Below, piece after piece: positions 43,563-52,379 of a stretch of DNA of 64,000 nt (position 1 is the stretch's first letter; each line of letters opens with the position of its first letter). The notes beneath the pieces are model-generated. The model ran no database searches, was not told the origin of the DNA, and saw only the letters and a program-made list of their open reading frames with translations. Source of the stretch: Vibrio alfacsensis (GTDB lineage: Bacteria; Pseudomonadota; Gammaproteobacteria; Enterobacterales; Vibrionaceae); NCBI RefSeq assembly GCF_003544875.1, contig NZ_CP032094.1:930001-994000 (forward strand), given 5' to 3'. The translations under genes and the position numbers were made by a program.

Positions 43563-44915
43563 TTATTTAAAACACACTTCAGCCCAACGAGCCAATCCTG
43601 CCGTTACTGAGCCAAAGTAATTGCCACTGACAACGGGAATATTTGGCAATACCGTTTGTACTGCATCACGCAAAATAGGAGAACGCGCAGAACCGCCTGT
43701 CATAAAGATGGCATCAGGTTTTATTCCTGCTTGCTCAATGGCTTCTGTCACCAATGCCGTCATCTTGCTTTTTGGTGATTCAATCGCTTCAATCATTTCA
43801 TCACGCTGAACATCGACTTCAATCAACTCTGATAACAAATTGATGCCAGCTCGGTATGACGCTTGATCAGACAGGGCCACCTTCGCCTCTTCAGCACGAC
43901 GAACGATGTTGTAACCCAAAGATTCGTGATAGACCTCAAGCAAACGAGTAAGCTTTTCAGGCTCCTGCGCTTGTTTTTGTAAAAGCTTCAAGGCAGCTAA
44001 GTTTTCACGAGAATAGAAATCACTCTGCGCTTCAACGTTATTGATGGCTATTGGATTCCAAAATTGAGTGGTTGGCATCATAATGCCAGACTCCATTTTG
44101 CTCTCCATACCAAATGGAAACATCAACTGTTTAAATGCCAGTGCGATATCCAGATCGTTACCACCAACACGTTGACCGCTATGCGCTAGCAAACTTGCCG
44201 TACGATCCGCTTTCCCACGCCAAGAGGGCCCCATTTGAATCAACGAACAGTCTGTTGTACCACCGCCGATATCCACGACCAGAATGGTTTTATCTTCTAA
44301 AAGCGTAGCTTCGTACTCAAGACCCGCTGCAACGGGCTCGAATTGGAATTCGATGTTCTTAAAACCAGCACGCTTTGCCGCTCTTAGCAGAATATTTTCC
44401 GCTTGAATATTGGCCGCATCACCACCACGACCATGAAAGTTAATTGGACGCCCAATCACCGCATCAGAAATTACTTGTTGCGCATGATTTTCAGCTTGCG
44501 ATTTGATGTTGTCCATCATCGCACAGACCAGATCTTCAAAGAAACTCAGCTGAACATCACGTAAACCTGAGGCCCCTAAGAATGATTTTGGTGATTTCAC
44601 GTAATAAATATCACGCGGGTCAGCCAAGTATTGATTCAAAGCCGCTTGTCCAAAGGCGATGTCTTCAGGTTCGAGTTCTATGCTCTCTTCTTGGTTAAAG
44701 TTAATTGCACGGCGCAACACTTGCTCACCCACCTGATCAAAAGGCTTGATGCTGCGGTGACGAAATAAGTGCTCGGAAACAGATTCTCGCGTTGGTGCCG
44801 CTAAGGTGGAAGGTATGTAAGGGCTATTACCCTCTAGGTTGAGCAGTTGTGGCTCACCTTGTTCCATTTTCGCCACCGAACAATTTGCGGTGCCGTAGTC
44901 AAAGCCAATATACAT
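43563..44915 (-). CDS. yegD: Hsp70-family protein, YegD type
   Basis: A 450-residue Hsp70-like ATPase without the substrate-binding domain of DnaK. Seen: the phosphate-1 loop MYIGFDYGTANCSVAKME, phosphate-2 region TILVVDIGGGTTDCSLIQ, AVIGRPINFHGRGGD, and adenosine motif AIFMTGGSARSPILRDAV. Length fits YegD (about 450 residues). A role as a stand-alone chaperone or regulator is poorly defined. ATG 44915 follows GGGAGGAC and is preferred to 44933. It is a monocistronic gene with its own terminator. Confidence 0.9.
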   Translation of the reverse strand: MYIGFDYGTANCSVAKMEQGEPQLLNLEGNSPYIPSTLAAPTRESVSEHLFRHRSIKPFDQVGEQVLRRAINFNQEESIELEPEDIAFGQAALNQYLADPRDIYYVKSPKSFLGASGLRDVQLSFFEDLVCAMMDNIKSQAENHAQQVISDAVIGRPINFHGRGGDAANIQAENILLRAAKRAGFKNIEFQFEPVAAGLEYEATLLEDKTILVVDIGGGTTDCSLIQMGPSWRGKADRTASLLAHSGQRVGGNDLDIALAFKQLMFPFGMESKMESGIMMPTTQFWNPIAINNVEAQSDFYSRENLAALKLLQKQAQEPEKLTRLLEVYHESLGYNIVRRAEEAKVALSDQASYRAGINLLSELIEVDVQRDEMIEAIESPKSKMTALVTEAIEQAGIKPDAIFMTGGSARSPILRDAVQTVLPNIPVVSGNYFGSVTAGLARWAEVCFK

Positions 44916-45089
44916 AAGTCCTCCCACTGACAAAAAAGGTCGGCAATGCTACCTCAACCCCAACGGAATTACTACAACGGCAGTGCACCTTTATTGTGTT
45001 AGGGCGCCTTATTTATAAGCAAACCTCTTAATAAGCAACTCTCCTCATAAGAAAACCTCTCATAAATAAGCCTTGACCGCGTATTTACT

Positions 45090-45715
45090 TTAGCCTTTAT
45101 CGGTAGATTCTTTCTTCATAGATGGGAGCACAAACGCGAGCAGCAAAGCCAATAGCAAGAAGACTGGCGTAAACTTTAAGCCCTGCCAAATGGAATAGCC
45201 ATCGTGGAAAAGCCAAAAATCCCGACCGTCAATAAATAGGCAAAATAGCTGCAAAATACCAAACTGATCGCGACGAATCGAGTCCGACTGATGATAAGAA
45301 CTCTTACCAAATATTGACTTAAAATTCCGGCACAGTGTACTGCCAGTTGCCAATTAATAATAAAGCAAGCTAAGGCAACAAAACCGGCAATCAACAAGGC
45401 ATCATGGGTATTTAGGATAAAATAACTCCCAAAACGACTCATAATAATGGGGTAATCACCCTCATAAATAATCGACCAAGAAATCGCATTAGCGGCAGCA
45501 ACAAAGTTAGCAAAGTACGCGATAGCATAGAAAGTGGTTTGAGAACTGAATGGCTGAAAGACCTCAGAACAATAGCCTTGCCACTCTTCTTGATTGGCCG
45601 TAGGGCCCACCCAGTTACGTTTTTTATTCGGCGCACGCTCAGCAAAAGCGGGGCCATTACGAAACAGCAACCAAAATATGTACAAAGACAGTGCGACTAA
45701 GAGTAGTGTTAACAT
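45090..45715 (-). pseudogene. Polytopic membrane protein with single-base frameshift
   Basis: Two overlapping frames make up one gene. The 5' part (45715 to 45176) starts MLTLLLVALSLYIFWLLFRN after GGGGGAGAG and has hydrophobic segments at ALLIAGFVALACFIINWQ and AISLVFCSYFAYLLTVG. It then ends abruptly after FSTMAIPFGRA. The 3' part lies in another frame: HDGYSIWQGLKFTPVFLLLA, then LLLAFVLPSMKKESTDKG. Restoring one T in the five-base run at about 45218-45222 (TTTTT before GGC) joins them into a 208-residue protein with four to five membrane segments. The family is not recognised. Confidence 0.72.
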
Positions 45716-46199
45716 ACTCTCCCCCCTCAAAATTTACGTTTCCACTGCCAACGGCGTTAGGGGTCGTAAACTGCACTTCCCTGATAAACTTATTCGCTTT
45801 TACTTCTCGTTGTTATTTTATACCCGATATCATTAAGCCCTTTCCACCTAGGCTGAATCACGGTAATGCATAGTTAAACACTCATTTTTACAACGAATAT
45901 TCAACTCGTTTATCTCGAATAAGTACCATTAAGTTTTAGCACAGGATGGGAAAACTTGCGTATCTAAACGGCTTTAAAGAAAGGAGCGTACACCCAAGTG
46001 ACCTATACGCTCATAATATAGATTTCTTTCTACTGTAGCCTCTATATATGTGAAATATGATATGTAAAAGAGCGTTTGTGCGCAGTTACGTCACTTGGGT
46101 TGAAGCTATTTGACCGAAGTTCAATCGATATTATTGTAGTTCAAACGATATGACTTTAGCTAAAGCGATATGGCAGGATTTAGAACCGTTTGGATGATA
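45716..46199. other. Intergenic region with inverted repeat and 20-bp direct repeats
   Basis: About 480 bp without a gene. ACCCAAGTGAC at 45992-46002 and GTCACTTGGGT at 46090-46100 are an exact 11-bp inverted repeat 87 bp apart. Three imperfect 20-bp repeats follow at 46118-46177. No ORF, RNA gene or terminator is evident. Confidence 0.55.
46118..46177. repeat. Three imperfect 20-bp direct repeats
   Basis: Units begin AGTTCAATCGATATTATTGT, AGTTCAAACGATATGACTTT and AGCTAAAGCGATATGGCAGG; the CGATAT core recurs exactly every 20 bp. They end just before the stop codon of the dioxygenase-like gene. Confidence 0.7.
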
Positions 46200-46520
46200 T
46201 TACACATCAAGCTTTTCTTCGAAAACGCCCAATTCACGACCTAGCCAAATAGCGCTCTCAGTATGATCACGAAGTTCTTGCTCTGTGACAGGATGGATAA
46301 GTACGGAAAATTCGCCGCGAACGGAATCAAGCCATGCGACCAATTCATCACTGACAGATTGCGCATGCAGTTCAAACATTGGCATCTTGTGTGGACCCAC
46401 CAACTTGCACACCAGTGGGAATACTTGAGCCACATCTTGACGTTGTTGGCGAATCAGATCATTTAAAGATTGTGCTTTTTCTTTCTGCTGAAGAGGAAAA
46501 TAAACGTGAATGTGGTACAT
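46200..46520 (-). CDS. DOPA 4,5-dioxygenase family protein
   Basis: A 106-residue protein of PF08883: MYHIHVYFPLQQKEKAQSLN at the start with the HIHVYF metal-ligand pair, PLVCKLVGPHKMPMFELHAQ in the middle and FSVLIHPVTEQELRDHTESA near the end. Conserved His residues in HIHV, GPHKMP and LIHPVT suggest a metal site. Bacterial members are of unknown substrate; the name comes from fungal DOPA dioxygenase. ATG 46520 follows GGAGAAATT and gives the conserved N-terminus, so the extension to 46553 is rejected. It is monocistronic and its 3' end borders the direct repeats. Confidence 0.87.
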   Translation of the reverse strand: MYHIHVYFPLQQKEKAQSLNDLIRQQRQDVAQVFPLVCKLVGPHKMPMFELHAQSVSDELVAWLDSVRGEFSVLIHPVTEQELRDHTESAIWLGRELGVFEEKLDV

Positions 46521-47043
46521 AATTTCTCCATGAGTATCACTATGCCGCCACACTACCTACATACCTTGCCAACTTCAAGGTATCTGACTCCGTAAGATGA
46601 ATAGAATGCACATTGATACGATGGATTTCTCACCTAATTTTGTTGCAAATTTCTTGTCAAACCCAGTGAAACCATTCAACTTGAAAACTAAGTACAGCTA
46701 TAAGTAGAAGTTTATCCTACAAAGTTAGGGTGTAAGCAAAACTTTACTACATATTAAAACACTACCTGCAGCATAATTTAACACTTTGTTTACACTTAAT
46801 GTATCTGGTTATACCAAGATTCATCACTGGATTGGGCGGTGTAGACAGTCATTACGAACAACGCCTGGCGTTTTACCAGAACACAGTTTTGCTAGAAAGA
46901 CGAATGAGAGGTGACTTTCAATATAACGGCAATCCTAGGTATGACCTTTTGCGCTGATATCAAAGCCTGATTACCACGCAGGCTTTGCATTAACAATGAT
47001 CAGCTGCGATCCATAAGATCTGCAGTGTCAAAAGGAGCTTGAG
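46521..47043. other. Intergenic region upstream of the 2-oxoacid dehydrogenase operon
   Basis: About 520 bp without a gene. A possible sigma-70 promoter (TTGTTT, 17 bases, TTATAC near 46790-46820) would give a leader of more than 200 nt for the operon. AAAGGAGC lies before the ATG at 47044. No terminator or riboswitch motif was recognised. Confidence 0.4.
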
Positions 47044-48138
47044 ATGAACGTTCAGGCATTATCCATGCATCGGTTTATCGACCATGATGGAAACCTTGTC
47101 AGCCAACTGCCCTATTGGGCTGACTTAGAAACGTTAGTTGGGTTTTACCGCGATATGGTACTCACTCGAACTTACGACAATAAAGCCGTTGCTCTGCAAC
47201 GCACTGGTAAATTGGGCACCTACCCCTCACACCTAGGCGCTGAAGCCATCGGCATTGCGGTTGGTCGAGCGTTGAAATCCCGTGATGTATTCATACCCTA
47301 TTATAGAGACATGCCCGCAATGTGGTGTCGGGGGATTGGAATGGAAAAAAACCTGCAATATTGGGGCGGTGATGAACGCGGCAGTGATTTTTCACCTGAA
47401 AATAGCCCTATTCCTAGTCGTGATTTACCATTCTGTGTCCCCATTGCTACTCAATGTACACACGCTGTGGGCGTTGCATCTGCTTTAAAAATCCAAGGGA
47501 ATCATGAAGCAGCACTCGTGATGTGTGGTGATGGTGCAACCTCTAAAGGCGATTTTCTTGAATCCATCAACTGCGCTGGCGCTTGGAATATCCCGTTAGT
47601 GTTTGTTGTTAACAATAACCAATGGGCGATCTCGGTTCCTCGTCGCCTCCAATGCGCGGCGGAATTTTTATCCGAGAAAGCAAACGGTGCCGGTATTCCC
47701 GGAATAACCGTGGATGGAAATGATGTCGTTGCGGTGTATGACGCAACCCAAAGCGCACTAGAAAGAGCCAGAAAAGGCAAAGGTGCCACGCTCATAGAAG
47801 CAATCAGTTACCGCTTGAGTGACCACACTACCGCTGACGACGCGAGTCGTTACCGAAATGAAGATGAAGTCCAAACCGCATGGCGATATGAGCCGATTCA
47901 TCGCTTGAAAAAGTTCCTAACTCTGCAAGGCCTTTGGAGTAATGAAAAAGAGCAAGCATGGCAAGAACATTGTAAACAACAAGTTGAAGAGGCCGTCCAA
48001 AACTACCTCAACATGCAACATCAATCGCCAGAAACTGGCTTTGATTTCCTTTACGAGTCTTTACCTCAGGAGCTTCATGCTCAAAGAGATGCACTGATCA
48101 ATAAAGCAATGCGCATGCAGGGAGGAAAACATGGCTGA
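47044..48138 (+). CDS. 2-Oxoacid dehydrogenase E1 component, alpha subunit
   Basis: A 364-residue thiamine-diphosphate enzyme subunit. The ThDP motif is GDGATSKGDFLESINCAGAW running into VVNNNQWAIS (GDG to NN spacing normal). Other features are TYDNKAVALQRTGKLGTYPS, a phosphorylation-loop-like ISYRLSDHTTADDASRYRNE, and MWCRGIGMEKNLQYWGGDER. The alpha/beta split type serves pyruvate or branched-chain 2-oxoacid dehydrogenases; the DDASRYR text does not separate them. It starts an operon with E1 beta (8-bp overlap) and E2, with no E3 gene. Electrons would pass to a lipoamide dehydrogenase encoded elsewhere. Confidence 0.9.
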   Translation: MNVQALSMHRFIDHDGNLVSQLPYWADLETLVGFYRDMVLTRTYDNKAVALQRTGKLGTYPSHLGAEAIGIAVGRALKSRDVFIPYYRDMPAMWCRGIGMEKNLQYWGGDERGSDFSPENSPIPSRDLPFCVPIATQCTHAVGVASALKIQGNHEAALVMCGDGATSKGDFLESINCAGAWNIPLVFVVNNNQWAISVPRRLQCAAEFLSEKANGAGIPGITVDGNDVVAVYDATQSALERARKGKGATLIEAISYRLSDHTTADDASRYRNEDEVQTAWRYEPIHRLKKFLTLQGLWSNEKEQAWQEHCKQQVEEAVQNYLNMQHQSPETGFDFLYESLPQELHAQRDALINKAMRMQGGKHG

Positions 48139-49114
48139 ACTCACGTTAGTTGAAGCAATAAACCTCGCACTGCACCACGAAATGGAACGTGACCCAAGTG
48201 TGGTTTTGTTGGGTGAAGATGTCGGTGATAACGGTGGGGTATTTCGTGCAACCGTTGGTCTAAAACAGAAGTTTGGCTTAAGACGAGTGATCGATACGCC
48301 ACTCGCGGAAGCGTTAATTGGCGGCGTTACGGTCGGAATGGCAACGCAAGGCTTGCGCCCTATTGCTGAATTCCAGTTTCAAGGTTTCGTCTTCCCTGCG
48401 TTAGAGCATCTGATGTGTCATGCAGCTCGAATACGCAACCGTACTCGTGGTCGTCTCACCTGCCCTGCTGTCTTTCGTGCACCTTTCGGTGGCGGAATCC
48501 ACGCTCCTGAACACCATTCCGAGAGTGTTGAAGCGCTGTTCGCTCATACCGCAGGTTTTAAAGTGGTGATTCCCTCTTCCCCACAGCGCGCTTATGGGTT
48601 GTTGCTTGCCGCAATCCGAAGTAACGATCCGGTCATGTTTTTTGAACCCAAGCGAATCTACCGCACTGTGAAGTCGGACGTGATCGATAACGGTGAAGCG
48701 CTGCCTTTAGATACGTGTTTTACGCTACGCAAGGGCCGTGACGTGACGTTGGTTACTTGGGGCGCGTGCGTTGTGGAATCTCTTCAAGCAGCCCAATCGT
48801 TGTCCCGCCAAGGTATTGAAGTTGAGGTTATTGACTTAGCGAGCATCAAACCCATTGATACCGCGACTATCTTCCGTTCATTGGAAAAAACCGGACGTTT
48901 ACTTGTGGTTCATGAAGCAAGCAAAACCTGTGGTGTCGGCGCCGAATTACTGGCTCGCACTGCGGAACATGCGATGTGTCTACTCAAGGCACCACCCAAA
49001 CGCGTTACCGGTATGGATACCATCATGCCTTATTACCGCAATGAGGACTATTACATGATTCAGGAAGAAGACATCGTCATCGCAGCCCGAGAGCTCATGG
49101 AGGATTGGAAATGA
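48131..49114 (+). CDS. 2-Oxoacid dehydrogenase E1 component, beta subunit
   Basis: A 327-residue transketolase-like subunit: LVEAINLALHHEMERDPSVV, LLGEDVGDNGGVFRAT, RVIDTPLAEALIGGVTVGMA, EFQFQGFVFPALEHLMCHAA, and the C-terminal part DVTLVTWGACVVESLQAAQS with RVTGMDTIMPYYRNEDYY. It forms the alpha2beta2 E1 with the previous gene product. Its ATG lies inside the last codons of E1 alpha, and its TGA overlaps the E2 ATG (ATGA), so the three are translationally coupled. Confidence 0.92.
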   Translation: MAELTLVEAINLALHHEMERDPSVVLLGEDVGDNGGVFRATVGLKQKFGLRRVIDTPLAEALIGGVTVGMATQGLRPIAEFQFQGFVFPALEHLMCHAARIRNRTRGRLTCPAVFRAPFGGGIHAPEHHSESVEALFAHTAGFKVVIPSSPQRAYGLLLAAIRSNDPVMFFEPKRIYRTVKSDVIDNGEALPLDTCFTLRKGRDVTLVTWGACVVESLQAAQSLSRQGIEVEVIDLASIKPIDTATIFRSLEKTGRLLVVHEASKTCGVGAELLARTAEHAMCLLKAPPKRVTGMDTIMPYYRNEDYYMIQEEDIVIAARELMEDWK

Positions 49115-50253
49115 AAACCTTTAACTTACCCGATCTTGGAGAGGGCCTCGCTGAGTCCGAAATAGTAAAATGGCATATTAATGTTGGCGATAGCGTTAAG
49201 CTAGACCAAATTGTACTCACGGTCGAAACCGCAAAAGCCACCGTCGACGTGCCTGCGCCGTATAGCGGTCGAATTATCAGTCGCCACGGTGAGGAAGGTG
49301 ATGTCATTAACATCGGTGCGCTGTTGCTTGAAATTGATGAAACAGGTGAGCAGATAGCATCTGAAAGCAAAAAAAATGCAGATGCGGCGACCGTTGTCGG
49401 CAATGTCTCTCAACATGCACATAGTGTGAATGTCGATGATTTTTGGATTGGTGGTGAACATAATCTTTCATCGAACAACCTGATCACTGCTCTACCATCC
49501 GCTCGGTTATTAGCGAAAAAGCTCGGTGTTGATCTAACCCTTGTCAAAGGCAGCGGCCCAAGCGGGCTCATTGTTGATGCCGATATCTACGACGAAGCGG
49601 GCAAGCAGCGGCCCGGAACAGAAGTGCTGAAAGGTGCTCGCCGTATTATGGTGACCACAATGGCCGAGTCCCATCACAATGTGGCGGCCGTCACTATTAC
49701 GGAGGAAGCGGTATTAGACGGATGGAAACCCAACGAAGACATCAGTATTCGCCTCGTACAAGCGATTGTTCACGCGTGTTTAGAAGAACCCGCAATGAAC
49801 GCTTGGTTCGATGCTGAAACCATGACACGTTGCGTCCACAGTACCGTCAACATTGGGGTTGCTGTGGACAGTCGTCACGGACTTTACGTGCCAGTCCTAC
49901 GTCATGCTGACGAATATGAACCACAAGAAGTTCGCCAATGGTTAGATCAAACGGTAAAAGGGATCAGAGAACGAAAGATAGGTCGAGAGCAACTTCAGCA
50001 CGCAACCATAACGCTTTCTAATTTTGGGGCAATTGCGGGCATTTATGCCACACCGGTTGTCACACCACCTCAAGTTACAATCGTTGGGGCTGGTCGCATC
50101 ATTGAAAAAGTGGTGATTCGTGAAGGACAAGCGATGACTGTCAAAGCAATGCCTCTGTCTATCACATTCGACCATAGAGCCTGTACTGGCGGGGAGGCAG
50201 CACGATTCACCAAGCTCTTGGCGGAACACTTACAAAAGCCTAGCGTTGCCTGA
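49111..50253 (+). CDS. 2-Oxoacid dehydrogenase E2 component (dihydrolipoyl acyltransferase)
   Basis: A 380-residue protein with one N-terminal lipoyl domain (FNLPDLGEGLAESEIVKW, lipoyl Lys in VETAKATVDVPAPYSG), a peripheral subunit-binding domain near 125 (ALPSARLLAKKLGVDLTLVK with GSGPSGLIVDADI) and a C-terminal catalytic domain. The active-site motif reads SITFDHRACTGGEAARF: His is present but the common Asp of DHRxxDG is Thr, as in a known E2 subgroup. It transfers the acyl group from lipoyl to CoA. ATG 49111 overlaps the E1 beta stop. Confidence 0.9.
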   Translation: MKTFNLPDLGEGLAESEIVKWHINVGDSVKLDQIVLTVETAKATVDVPAPYSGRIISRHGEEGDVINIGALLLEIDETGEQIASESKKNADAATVVGNVSQHAHSVNVDDFWIGGEHNLSSNNLITALPSARLLAKKLGVDLTLVKGSGPSGLIVDADIYDEAGKQRPGTEVLKGARRIMVTTMAESHHNVAAVTITEEAVLDGWKPNEDISIRLVQAIVHACLEEPAMNAWFDAETMTRCVHSTVNIGVAVDSRHGLYVPVLRHADEYEPQEVRQWLDQTVKGIRERKIGREQLQHATITLSNFGAIAGIYATPVVTPPQVTIVGAGRIIEKVVIREGQAMTVKAMPLSITFDHRACTGGEAARFTKLLAEHLQKPSVA

Positions 50254-50279
50254 AATCGCAACAATTAACTTATAAAATC

Positions 50280-50306
50280 AGGGCTTCCGATTGGAAGCCC
50301 TATTTA
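50280..50306. terminator. Intrinsic terminator of the E1/E2 operon
   Basis: AGGGCTTCC, loop GATT, GGAAGCCCT, then ATTTAATATT: a 9-bp stem followed by a weak T-rich tail. It lies between convergent E2 and etfA. Confidence 0.8.
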
Positions 50307-50332
50307 ATATTACAGCTTTACTAGAACTGTCT

Positions 50333-51298
50333 TCAAATCTTGTCTAGTAACTCTGGCATGATTTCAAACAAGTCGCCGACTAGCCCGTAGTCTGCGACTT
50401 GAAAAATCGGTGCGTCAGGATCGTTATTGATCGCAACGATGACTTTTGAATCTTTCATCCCTGCTAAATGTTGAATTGCACCGGAGATCCCAACGGCAAT
50501 GTATAACTGAGGTGCTACGATTTTACCCGTCTGCCCAACTTGTAAGTCATTTGATACAAAGCCTGCATCTACCGCCGCACGCGATGCCCCAATGGCACCA
50601 CCCAGTTTATCCGCCAATTGCTCCACTAACGCAAAATTCTCTTTGCTACCTAACCCTCGACCGCCCGATACCACGACACTCGCGGCTGGCAGTTCTGGGC
50701 GCTCGCTCTCTACTTTTTGCTGTGATACAACCATACTGTGCGCGGCTGCAATAATCTTCTCAGCCATCGTAACATGCCCGACGACAGGTGCATCAGACAC
50801 CGCTACCGCATCGAAAGCGGAACTCCGAATCGTCATTACTTTGATTGTATCGTCTGAGCGCACTCTGGCTAACGCGTTTCCCGCGTAAATTGGTCGTACT
50901 ACCGTATCTAAAGACTCAATGGCAATAACATCAGACAGTTGACCGACATCCAAAAGTGCGGCAACACGAGGCATAAGGTTTTTGCCAAACGTCGTTGATG
51001 GGGTCAATATGTGCGAATAGTTTTTGCCGATTTCTGCAATGAGTTCCGCTAGGTTTTCTGCTAATGCGTGTTGGTATTCTTTGGCATCGATCGCGATGAT
51101 ATTCGAGACGCCGTGCGCGCATTTTATCTGCTCTAACACCGCGCCGCTTTGATAGCCAACCAATAACACGGTGACGGGTAGTGATGTACCCTCATGTTGG
51201 ATTTGAGACGACGCGTTTACGGTACGTAATGTGTCCACCGACACAGACTGATTGTCGTGCTCAGCAATCACTAAGGTCGCTCGCTGTATGTTATCCAT
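50333..51298 (-). CDS. etfA: Electron transfer flavoprotein alpha subunit
   Basis: A 321-residue EtfA. The FAD-binding C-terminal half is clear: [80 protein letters not shown] and [20 protein letters not shown]. It carries electrons from acyl-CoA and related dehydrogenases to ETF:quinone oxidoreductase. It follows etfB by 10 bp in one operon, divergent from etfQO. Confidence 0.95.
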   Translation of the reverse strand: MDNIQRATLVIAEHDNQSVSVDTLRTVNASSQIQHEGTSLPVTVLLVGYQSGAVLEQIKCAHGVSNIIAIDAKEYQHALAENLAELIAEIGKNYSHILTPSTTFGKNLMPRVAALLDVGQLSDVIAIESLDTVVRPIYAGNALARVRSDDTIKVMTIRSSAFDAVAVSDAPVVGHVTMAEKIIAAAHSMVVSQQKVESERPELPAASVVVSGGRGLGSKENFALVEQLADKLGGAIGASRAAVDAGFVSNDLQVGQTGKIVAPQLYIAVGISGAIQHLAGMKDSKVIVAINNDPDAPIFQVADYGLVGDLFEIMPELLDKI

Positions 51299-51308
51299 CG
51301 TCGTCCCC

Positions 51309-52058
51309 TTATATCACTTTCGCTTCGTTCTTAAGTTTATCCACCAGCTCATTGACATTTGCGACCATTTCTCCGGCTTTACGCTCAGGCGGTGGCATCA
51401 CTTCTAATACTTGTTGGCGATTTTCTAACTTCACACCAAAATGATCGGGAGTGACAACTAACAGCGTTTTTTTCTTGGCTTTCATGATGTTTGGAAGTGA
51501 AGCATAGCGTGGAACATTTAATCGTAAGTCGGTACTGACAATCGCCGGAAGATCGAGTTTTAAGGTCTCAAGGCCACCGTCAATTTCTCGAGTGACAAAT
51601 ACTGTGTCTCCTTCAACGCGGATTTCTGACGCAAATGTTCCTTGCGGACGTTGTGTTAGCGCGGCCAGCATTTGGGCGACTTGGTTGTTGTCCGTATCAA
51701 TAGACTGTTTACCTAGCAACACCAGTTTTGCTTGCTCTTGTTCCATCACTGCTTTAAGCAACTTCGCGACGGCAAGCGGTTCAGGAACATGTTCTACATC
51801 AATATGAATCGCACGGTCAGCACCTAAAGCTAACGCCGACCGTAGCTGCTCCTGACAACTTGATTCCCCTATCGAAACGACAATTACCTCATCAGCGACG
51901 CCCGATTCTTTGAGCCGAACCGATTCTTCCACTGCGATTTCACAAAACGGATTCATCGCCATTTTAACGTTATTCGTTTCTACGCCAGAACCGTCCGATT
52001 TCACCCGAACTTTCACGTAGGGATCAATGACACGTTTAATCGCAACCAGTACTTTCAT
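51309..52058 (-). CDS. etfB: Electron transfer flavoprotein beta subunit
   Basis: A 249-residue EtfB: MKVLVAIKRVIDPYVKVRVK, MNPFCEIAVEESVRLKESGV, VVSIGESSCQEQLRSALALG, ADRAIHIDVE, VLLGKQSIDTDNNQVAQMLA and the recognition loop ending near LNVPRYASLPNIMKAKKK. It forms the ETF heterodimer with EtfA. It is divergent from the quinone oxidoreductase gene, with a 320-bp regulatory gap that contains a tandem repeat and a LiuR-like palindrome. Confidence 0.95.
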   Translation of the reverse strand: MKVLVAIKRVIDPYVKVRVKSDGSGVETNNVKMAMNPFCEIAVEESVRLKESGVADEVIVVSIGESSCQEQLRSALALGADRAIHIDVEHVPEPLAVAKLLKAVMEQEQAKLVLLGKQSIDTDNNQVAQMLAALTQRPQGTFASEIRVEGDTVFVTREIDGGLETLKLDLPAIVSTDLRLNVPRYASLPNIMKAKKKTLLVVTPDHFGVKLENRQQVLEVMPPPERKAGEMVANVNELVDKLKNEAKVI

Positions 52059-52098
52059 GTTCCCTCCAAAGTGTTCACCAAAACGAATCCATTCGTTA

Positions 52099-52135
52099 GA
52101 TATTAATGGTTTTCGATATTAATGGTTTTCGATAA
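52099..52135. repeat. 16-bp tandem repeat, about 2.3 copies
   Basis: GATATTAATGGTTTTC occurs exactly twice (52099-52114, 52115-52130), followed by GATAA. It is in the region between etfB and etfQO. Confidence 0.85.
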
Positions 52136-52264
52136 TTAGCCAATGGCACTCATAGATGTGACATTGTCACTAACAAACTGCAAACAGCATCAATATCAAT
52201 AGATAGCATCAAAAAATAGTGCCAGAAAACGCAAAACGGCTTTCTACCATTGAGCTTAGTTTAG

Positions 52265-52280
52265 TTTACGTTTACGTCAA
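52265..52280. promoter_or_regulatory. LiuR-like palindromic site in the etfB-etfQO region
   Basis: TTTACGTTTACGTCAA has half-sites TTTACG and CGTCAA separated by four bases, close to the TTKACG-N4-CGTMAA pattern I recall for MerR-family LiuR sites in gamma-proteobacteria. etf genes are known LiuR targets in some relatives. The assignment is inference. Confidence 0.5.
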
Positions 52281-52379
52281 CTGGACTATAGTTATCTATA
52301 CAGGTCGTGCACATGAGAATGAACGTTTTATCTAAAGGTATAAGTAAAGGTAAAGCGCTGAACCTATAGGAAGCAGAAC

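Noticed and set aside
45010-45075. Imperfect tandem repeats around TAAGCAA / CCTCT
   Set aside because: Units vary in length and sequence; probably low-complexity drift.
49111-50253. E2 as an inactive enzyme because the active-site Asp is missing
   Set aside because: Thr at this place occurs in a recognised subgroup of E2 proteins and the His is kept.
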